From Medicago truncatula (taxonomy: Eukaryota; Streptophyta; Magnoliopsida; Fabales; Fabaceae), in assembly GCF_003473485.1 (NCBI RefSeq), contig NC_053048.1, positions 43,768,755 through 43,832,754 on the forward strand: a stretch of 64,000 bases of DNA, given 5' to 3'. The notes under the pieces are model-generated. The model was not told the DNA's origin. It was given only the letters and a program-made list of their open reading frames with translations, and searched no databases. A program made the position numbers and the translations under genes. Every line of letters begins with the position of its first letter. Position 1 is the first letter of the stretch. Of the stretch, positions 56,761-64,000 are shown piece by piece.

Positions 56761-57173
56761 GTAATTCCATGTTTTGTTGAATATAGTAAACCAGCAACTT
56801 ATTAAGGTTTAGCTGTTACATTTTGATTAAAGCTGCAGTGAAAAATATGTCATCAAAGGAAACAACTAAACTAAATCATGTCTTCCTTCTTTCTTTACCT
56901 CTCATCATAATTGCCTAACTAGACCAAATCTTTTGATCTAATGCAATGCAACCCATATCTTCTGTCAAATACCATTTTCTCCCCATTTACCCGACATTTT
57001 CCTTTGTTATGTTGTGTCTTTAGTCTTTACCACCTCACATTCTACAAGGTAAAAACGCCATATTTTTTAACGCCGTGTGTATACTTGCTTGTGAGTTATG
57101 ATCTCATTTCCCTGATCAAGGGACACATTCTTGATGATCAAGTAAATTTGTTGTATATTTGTCAAAAAGATTA
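56761..57173. other. Spacer
   Basis: Follows the last EMSY-like exon; no further exon of that gene is recognisable. Open frames here run into the foldback element and are not genes. Confidence 0.4.
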
Positions 57174-57182
57174 TATCCTTTT

Positions 57183-58246
57183 GGCTTAAATGTGTGTTTA
57201 GTCCCTGCACTTTCGCCCAGTTTTGGCATTGATCCCTACGCTTTTTTTTGTTTGGCATTGGTCCCTGCACTTTCTAAAACTTTTGGCTTTAGTCCTTCCG
57301 TTAACTTTCCGTTAAAAAAAAAAACCAAAACTAACGGTGTGCCACGTGGCCCAATCATGACACGCCACGTGGCACACTAAAAAACAAAAAAAAAAATTAA
57401 TTATTATTTTATTCATTATTTTTTTACTTAAAAATATCATTAGTCCCTGCACTTTCAGCATTTTTTTATATTAGTCCCTGCACTTTGGTATTAGTCCTTG
57501 AACTTTTTTTTTTTTTTAAATACTTTCAATGAAATTATTATGTTTTAATTATTGTTTTGTTCATTATTTTTATTGAGAATAATCATAAAAAAATAAAATC
57601 AAAAAATCTTTGTTAAAAAAATTAAGTAATAATTGTATAACATTGCAAATGGAAATTGTACCGTATTAACACCGTAACAAAAAATCCAAAGTGCAATTTA
57701 ATTTCCATCTTCTTTGTTGATTTTTATCTATTGTTACGGTGTTAATACGGTACAATTTCCATTTGCAATGTAATACAATTATTACTTAATTTTTTTTAAC
57801 AAAGATTTTTTGATTTTATTTTTTTATGATTATTCTCAATAAAAATAATGAACAAAACAATAATTAAAACATAATAATTTGATTGAAAGTATTTTTTTTA
57901 TTTTTTTAAAAAAAGTTCAAGGATTAATACCAAAGTGCAGGGACTAATATCAAAAAATGCTGAAAGTGCAGGGACTAATGATATTTTTAAGTAAAAAAAT
58001 AATGAATTAAATAATAATTAAAAATTGATTTTTTTTTTTTTGTTTTTTAGTATGCCACGTGGCGTGTCATGATTGGGCCACGTGGCACACCGTTAGTTTT
58101 GGTTTTTTTTTTTTTAACGGAAAGTTAACGGAAGGACTAAAGCCAAAAGTTTTAGAAAGTGCAGGGACTAATGCCAAACAAAAAAAAGCGTAGGGATCAA
58201 TGCCAAAACTGGGCGAAAGTGCATGGACTAAACACACATTTAAACC
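57183..58246. mobile_element. Mutator-like foldback element, 1,064 bp, arms of about 500 bp
   Basis: The element is one giant inverted repeat: left arm 57,183 to about 57,680, right arm about 57,731-58,246, loop about 50 bp. It starts GGCTTAAATGTGTGTTTAGT. Flanks TATCCTTTT (57,174-57,182 and 58,247-58,255) are a perfect 9-bp duplication. GGCTTAAATG is also the terminus of the 579-bp foldback at 42.7 kb. Both arms contain GCCACGTGGC (G-box core). No coding capacity. Confidence 0.93.
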
Positions 58247-58499
58247 TATCCTTTTTCATATTTGTATTTTAATTGATGACAACAGTTCTTTACTGAGGAT
58301 ATACAATGGCAAGGGATTGATCATACATGTATACCCTGTTGGTGTTGGGATCAGAGTGCGCAAAGTGGAATGTGCGGAAGCATGAATTATCTCTTTTTGT
58401 AGAACCTGAACAATCCAATATACCAGCACAACCAACAACAACAATAACAACAATAAAAAGGAGTAAAAACTGTAAATAAAAACCACGGACCTAGACCAG

Positions 58500-59130
58500 C
58501 CAAAAACTTCCACTATAACACCTATGGTTACGATTAATGTCTTCTTAAATCTCTAGGAACCGACAATCATCAAATAATCACCAACTATGATGATTCTAAC
58601 AACCAACAAACCCTAAATAGATATCCCAAACAGACACAAAGAGAAGACAAAACTACTTAGAAAAATTATCTAAGTATCAAACTAGATAACAAAAATAACA
58701 TACTCAAATTTCAGCCGAAACGGAGATCGTTTGCCGAACACACTTTTGTCATCGGAACCCAAATAATCTTCCTCTTCAGAAGTGCTGCGCCTCTCAATTA
58801 TATATTTCACGCACACACCACTATTGCAAAACTAGGGAAGAATTCCCTTTTGCAACCACACACACACATCACGTGTGGGCCTAGCCCATCACACATAGCA
58901 CACACACTTATATATTTTTTTTCTTTTCTTAAATAAATGTGTGGTCCCACTTGAGGAGGACCCACCCAAAAGTTGGGTTGGGGGAGTAACAACCATAAGC
59001 AAAATAAACGCCACACTCTTATTCAAAATTTTAAGAAAATAAATTTTTGATATTTTTATTTATAAGTGTTTAATCTTTACTTTTTTATCCGATGTGAGAC
59101 ATATAACTCACACTTGTACACAACAACATA
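58500..59130 (-). repeat. Possible LTR-type repeat remnant
   Basis: On the minus strand a TATATAAGTGTGTGTG promoter-like word (about 58,905-58,915) is followed by a GC-richer transcribed-looking stretch down to about 58,500. The part at 59,010-59,130 recurs at 31,390-31,540. No partner copy or coding region is found. Confidence 0.35.
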
Positions 59131-60150
59131 GCCCTAGAGAGCAATAAAATGGGCAAAATGGCAACAATGATGATGAATATTGGTAAGGATATAGGTAGTT
59201 CAAACATTATCAAGTGAAATTGAATATTGTAATTGAAATGTGAATATATACTACTTAGACAAGTTGTGTCCGTTTCTATGTTGTTCTGTTAAGTGCAATT
59301 ACTTTAATTAGCTTTCCTTTAAGCTTTTTGTATACATTGGTAATCTATTGCATCAACCATTAATCCGTTGTGGTTTAATGTCTTTTGAAATTGCCACTGC
59401 CACAAACATTTTGTAGTAAATAATATTAAAGATCCCTTCTTTTATGGTTTGTTTAAGTTAAGAGGAGAAGAAATTAATTAGTTTTCTTGTGGAAAAGATA
59501 AAATAATTTATGGTTGAATATATCTTTTGTCCCTAAAAAATAATAAATTGTAATTTGTAAGTATATTTATTAGTGTTTCCTGAGACTTAAGACCTACTCT
59601 GACTTAAGTTGGCCATTGAAACTCAATTGTCCTAAAATTTCAATCACCAACGAAAATTTAGTTGGATCGAATGAATGAGGCTCATAACCTATGTTTAGAC
59701 AAAAACAATATTAACAAACTTGATATAAATTAATTATTTTTCAAGTTTTTTTTTTTTGGTCAAGATTATTTTTCGAGTTTAGAGTTGACTTAAAACGTTA
59801 AAAGAAAAAATGTCTATAAATAAATAGTACCAAAATTATATACTATAGAAAGTTTTCAATGCAAGTCAATAAGGATATTAATATGGAAAAAAAAAATGTG
59901 ATTTAAAGGATATAAATAAAATAATAAATATCATCGAACAAAATAAATAAAAGAATCAACTGAAATTGAAGGTTGCTCAAAAGTCATCTTTAATTTCTCA
60001 AAAAAAAAAGAAACACGAGAACAACAATCAGAACCTAACTTTCGAACACCTTTAAGCAAAAAAAAAATGTTTATGAAAAATGAAAACTGTTCTTCTCCCA
60101 ACAAAAAACGCTTAACGCTTATTACCATACAAACTGACTAAAATACATCT
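59131..60150. other. Distal upstream region of NSE4
   Basis: AT-rich. A minus-strand open stretch (60,128-59,931) has no domain. No bounded repeat seen apart from the palindromes that follow. Confidence 0.4.
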
Positions 60151-60153
60151 GCG

Positions 60154-60206
60154 TGACTTAAGTCATACTCGGCACATGACTTAAGTCAGCGTGAGTTAAC
60201 TCACGC
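60154..60206. promoter_or_regulatory. Cluster of three perfect palindromes
   Basis: TGACTTAAGTCA at 60,154-60,165 and again at 60,177-60,188, then GCGTGAGTTAACTCACGC at 60,189-60,206. The first is also preceded by GCG, so the three share the frame GYGTGA-x-TTAA. The cluster lies about 150 bp upstream of the predicted NSE4 TATA box. It could be a set of dimer-binding sites or a scrap of a transposon. Confidence 0.6.
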
Positions 60207-60262
60207 AGGTTATAACGCAACGTGAATTATCTAAAGAGGTCTCTTGAGCAATCACCAAGGAA

Positions 60263-60360
60263 AGCCCACTGTTAGTTGCCCAAAAGAGCCCACTGTTGTT
60301 TGCCCAAAAAAAAGCCCACAAACGAGTGTCAGAAAAAGAAAAAAGCCCACACTATATATT
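60263..60360 (+). promoter_or_regulatory. NSE4 core promoter with four site II-type motifs and TATA
   Basis: AGCCCA (reverse TGGGCT, the site II/TCP-type element) occurs at 60,263, 60,287, 60,313 and 60,344, within 87 bp. A TATATATT follows at about 60,353-60,360, predicting transcription start near 60,385. Site II motifs are known from promoters of genes active in dividing cells, which suits an SMC5/6 subunit. Confidence 0.6.
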
Positions 60361-60539
60361 TAGCATTTCAAAACTTACAATGCACGCCTTCACAAAGACA
60401 CTTGAGTCCTTGCCGCTTCATATATCTCTGCTTCTCTCAGTTCATTTTACACTCTCTTCCGTTTTCACGCATATCGTTGCATTTCATTTTCCGATTTTAA
60501 CCTCCATAACGCTTTCGAAATCGATTCAACAAAAACTCA

Positions 60540-63500
60540 ATGTCTCAATCACACAATGATAACATCATCAGCGTGAAACGCGAATTGATTATGAATATGA
60601 GCTGCGAGGACGATGATGATAACAGTGACGTCGTTGATAACGGTGACGAAGTTGATTATCAAACTAGTAACGGCCGTCGAGTTCTCCGTTCTCGTTACCT
60701 CGCCGTCCAGAACTTGATTCGCGGTGGTAATTCAATTTTATTCAACACTCATTCTGTTTTTTGATTCTGTTACGAGTTTCATTTTTCTTGCATGTTTCTA
60801 TTTCTGTAGAGAATCCAGAAATGAGAAAACGACTTCAAATTTTGTGTTATTGCTTTCGTTTATGTAGTTTAGATTCTATTTTTGATATCGATTTTCTGTG
60901 TAACAAATGAACTATATAGTTTAGTGAAGTAACTGATTTGGTTTGGCGATTGTTCAAAATTTATTCACATTATGATTTTTATTTTATTTTTTTATTTTTT
61001 TGCAGATGAAAAGGAGAATATTGCTAAGACTGACTCTAAAACTTTTGGTTCGATTTTCAGTAAAATCGAGAAATTACACAAGTCAGGTATATTTAATTTC
61101 TCTGATTTTAATTGTTTTGAAAGTTTCATCATATGGAATAAATTGTAAATAGTACAAAGTACGTTTTAGTTTAATAAAATACTGTGTTGCTGAACTAATT
61201 GATAAATATAAAGTTGCGGATGCAGTTGAGGCCATTGGGATTGCGAGTTTTGTGGCTGTTGCAACGTGTATTTCAACTACTGTGGTTGTGAACACTGCCG
61301 CAAGTAATAAATATATAATGTGTCAATGTGTCATTGCATTAGAAATACTTTTGAATTGTTGAACTGTCTAATTGATAAATATATGACTAAAACAGACAAG
61401 AAATTAAATTACCATTGGAACTGAAACATATTGAGGGAGATGATTCATATATAGGCAGAGTGTTATGTAATCTCTTCATCAATGAAATGAGTTTCATTAT
61501 CCGAATTTTGTATGTATAAGTAGTTGTATCATTCAAATTGAATGGAATGTGCTGTTAATTTTCAGTGGTTTACACAATCAGATTCAAACCCTAAGCCCGA
61601 CATTAATTTCTTGCATGCATATCTACATTTCCTAATGTAACCAATTAATTGTTCTAGAACTCTCCGAAAAAGGTATACAAACTTATCAAGTTCCCAGTCT
61701 GATTCGTTCTACAATTTTACATGAACCCGATGTTTTCCCGATTATTCACAGGATTTCCTTTGTTTCTTATATTTAAATGTTAATTTTATGCTATTGCAGC
61801 TTCTTTTGTCTCTATTCTCTGGTATGTTATTCCAACATTTAAGGATATACATACGCACATCACACATACATATAACGGTTTACTGTTCTGTCTTTTCTCA
61901 GTCACAACACCGAGAGAACAAGTTGCCGATGCACAGGCTCTTTTGGACATAACTAAATCCTTGGCATTGTCTGTCAAAGCTCATTCTAGTGGTGGACTCA
62001 CTCCTTCAACCTTTGTCACTCACATTCTTGAAAAATTCGGACAAGGAGGTGGAACAAGTACTAGCAGAGAAGATTGCAGCAGAAACTCAATAGCTTGGCA
62101 GGACATTGGAATTGCAGTTTCAAGTATTTTTGGAGCGGGATATGGGTGTTCTACAATGTAATGTCCATGCATCAAGAATCTTTGTCTTGCAATTTTTTCT
62201 CTCGATATAACTAATATCTCTTTGAATATTAATTTTTTCTTATTTTGCTTCTTCAGGATTGGCCCAATGGAGTCTAAGATAAAGCCAAAAAGGGTTTATC
62301 GAAGAAGGAGTGTGAAGCCCACTCAATTGGCACGGCCAGCAGAGGTAAAACTTCTATGAATATGGAGTTTTTTCTAGGAAACAGATTTAAGGCAGTATAT
62401 AAAAGTATCCATAGGATGTTTTGAGCTATAGTGATTAAATAATGCATCCTAGAATGTTTTCAATTTTCAACTAATCTCTGGCAGTCAGTTTATCACCCAT
62501 TTATTTGTCGTAGGGCCTAAGTCTAGAATGCAATTAGTACATTGCTGCTGAGAATGTGCTCTTAACTTGTGTTCAAAATGTGTGAATACAGAATCTGATA
62601 TAATCAAGATATACTAATCTTGATTATTGTTTTGTTTTTTTTTGCATTAAATCCTTTTGCAGGTTGTTGAAAGTTCAAAGAATGGGAGAAATGATACTGA
62701 TAAAAATATGTTAACTATGTTTAACATCTTAAAGAAGAATAGATCTGTCAATCTTGAAAATTTGGTTTTGAATAGGACCTCTTTTGCACAAACGGTGGAG
62801 AACTTATTTGCTTTATCTTTTTTAGTCAAAGATGGAAGGGCTCAGATAAAAGTGGACAAGTCTAGACGTCACTTAGTTTGTGAGCCACTTCCAAAATGCT
62901 TATTCTAATCCTCTCTTCAAATTTATTATACTTTTATTCTTGATTTTAACAAGATCTTTTCTTCTCTTCGCTTCGTGTACTTGTACTTTGCCAGCGCCAA
63001 GGAATGCTCCTGCTGCAAAATCCGTTATTTCTATGGATGTTGCTTTGACCCACTTTGTATTCCGATTTGACTATAATGATTGGAAGGTACAAGAATCTAT
63101 TACTTAAATTAATGTCTTTTAACTTTAGGGTGAATCCGTGAGTTCTTTTGTGTGTAAACTAGTATCTTACAACTTAGTTACTTCATTGTTCTTCTATTGG
63201 AGTCTTAAAAGTGGAGTTGTTATACTTTTCATTCAATCAAGTGACTATTTGCTACTGTTTATGTTTTGGAGAGATGCAGAATAGCCATATCTTTAATTAT
63301 TCATAACAATTGTTATGGAGTGAGCTGTAAAAATAGCCGGTATTTATAATTCTATTCAACTTCAGTATGCACTTTTCTTCCTAACTTTCTTTTACATGAT
63401 TTTCAAATAGAAGCAAAACATTCAAGGGAGCTCCTTTGTCAAATAATATTTATGTTTTTGTTCTGTACACTGTAAACTTTGGCTAGAAGAAATTGTGAAA

Positions 63501-63619
63501 CTTCTAGCTAACTTTTGTCATTTATTCTTCTACTAATATTTCTGAATTCTCAGTTGATGGTTCGCACTGTTGTTGGGGAGGAGTTGATGCCTCAAAGGAA
63601 TAGTCAATCACAGATTTAG
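60540..63619 (+). CDS. NSE4: NSE4, kleisin subunit of the SMC5/6 complex, 328 aa
   Basis: Seven exons: 60540-60726, 61006-61086, 61902-62157, 62257-62344, 62663-62879, 62995-63086 and 63554-63619, GT-AG throughout, joining to 329 codons. NSE4 is the kleisin that bridges the SMC5 and SMC6 heads and works with NSE1 and NSE3 in DNA repair and chromosome maintenance in the nucleus. Visible marks: an acidic N-terminus, then GRRVLRSRYLAVQNLI (about 44-60) opening the conserved region; REQVADAQALLDITKSLALS and WQDIGIAVSSIF in the N-terminal half; and the C-terminal winged-helix part from DKNMLTMFNILKKNRSVNLE through NRTSFAQTVENLFALSFLVK to NAPAAKSVIS and HFVFRFDYNDWK. The second intron (815 bp) carries a diverged MITE scrap at about 61,196-61,305. 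A 60-codon frame opening at 60,380 overlaps the start codon in another frame and would be an inhibitory upstream ORF if transcribed. Confidence 0.93.
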
Positions 63620-64000
63620 AGTGGAGTACCTGCAGAAATTGGTGGATTAGTTGAAGATTGAATTTATCGTATTATTCTATTGTACAAATTTATGATGTAC
63701 AGAGTACAGACATTCTGCACGAGTTTATTATGGTTTACCAATTTTGTTTTGTCCCCTCATTGTCTAGAATACAAACTCAATTCTAGCTTTAGTAGTTAAT
63801 GCTGTCAAAGAACAGATGATGGCACAATTGCTACTAATTTTTATAGGTTTCTCAAATGCCCGTGTCTGAAAATGGATGGTGGTGGTGGGTGCATCTGATT
63901 ATTAGTGATGATGATGGTGATACGTTTATTCTGATATTATGTGTGCCTTTGGCATCAATTAATAGCATGTTGGTTTTGATTTTCGCTACAAACATCAAAA
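63620..64000 (+). other. 3' flank of NSE4
   Basis: Contains the 3' UTR of NSE4 and a GAT/GGTGGT-rich stretch at about 63,872-63,920. No further gene seen before the window ends. Confidence 0.45.

Noticed and set aside
57067-57380. Frames in and near the left arm of the foldback
   Set aside because: They cross the target duplication and inverted arm; no protein character.
61196-61305. Extra NSE4 exon between exons 2 and 3
   Set aside because: The piece resembles the GCGGTTGC repeat family, and joining exon 2 directly to exon 3 keeps phase and matches the family.
1-64000. CRISPR array, operon, phage or bacterial defence cassette
   Set aside because: No short regularly spaced repeats, no prokaryotic gene layout; introns and plant transposons throughout.

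Overview
The window reads as a plant nuclear chromosome segment: AT-rich, with spliced genes (GT-AG introns), wide intergenic spaces and many short DNA transposons. The gene families (MYB-CC/GARP regulators, a plant mTERF, DUF761, an EMSY-like relict, NSE4, a CLE-like peptide) and the repeat types point to a eudicot, most likely a papilionoid legume of the Medicago/Trifolium kind. That placement is inference from family knowledge; no database was searched. All exon boundaries were worked out by hand from splice consensus and reading phase.

Layout. 0-2.3 kb: a minus-strand gene for a small basic AT-hook protein, with an intron in its 5' leader. 3.7-7.2 kb: a complete-looking mariner-like transposon with TA target duplication, 33-bp inverted ends, a three-exon DD39D transposase of 529 residues and, convergent to it, a second ORF for an acidic repeat protein. 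8.3 kb: a Stowaway MITE with the same terminal decamer. 9.9-11.7 kb: a single-exon mTERF organelle protein (minus). 11.8-18.8 kb: a transposon belt (Mutator-type MITE, Stowaway relict, two hAT-like elements). 20.4-22.8 kb and 32.2-34.2 kb: two MYB-CC genes, both minus, separated by retroelement debris (SINEs, a CAC-rich block, two decayed LINE RNase H fragments, diverged tandem repeats). 37-43 kb: gene-poor, with an 851-bp inverted-repeat element and a Mutator-like foldback. 44.2 kb: a DUF761 gene (plus). 45-52 kb: repeats. 52.5 kb: a small secreted peptide precursor, CLE-like (minus). 54.0 kb: a Mutator-type element carrying foreign-looking coding DNA. 55.5-56.8 kb: an EMSY-like pseudogene. 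57.2-58.2 kb: a second, larger foldback. 60.5-63.6 kb: NSE4 of the SMC5/6 complex (plus), seven exons, with a motif-rich promoter.

The genes do not form a pathway; this is an ordinary euchromatic neighbourhood with heavy small-transposon load. No operon-like or defence-type system is visible. The strongest leads are the intact mariner element with its extra acidic ORF, the gene-fragment-carrying Mutator element with an empty sibling 5 kb away, the foldback elements, the diverged MYB-CC paralogue and the CLE-like peptide.
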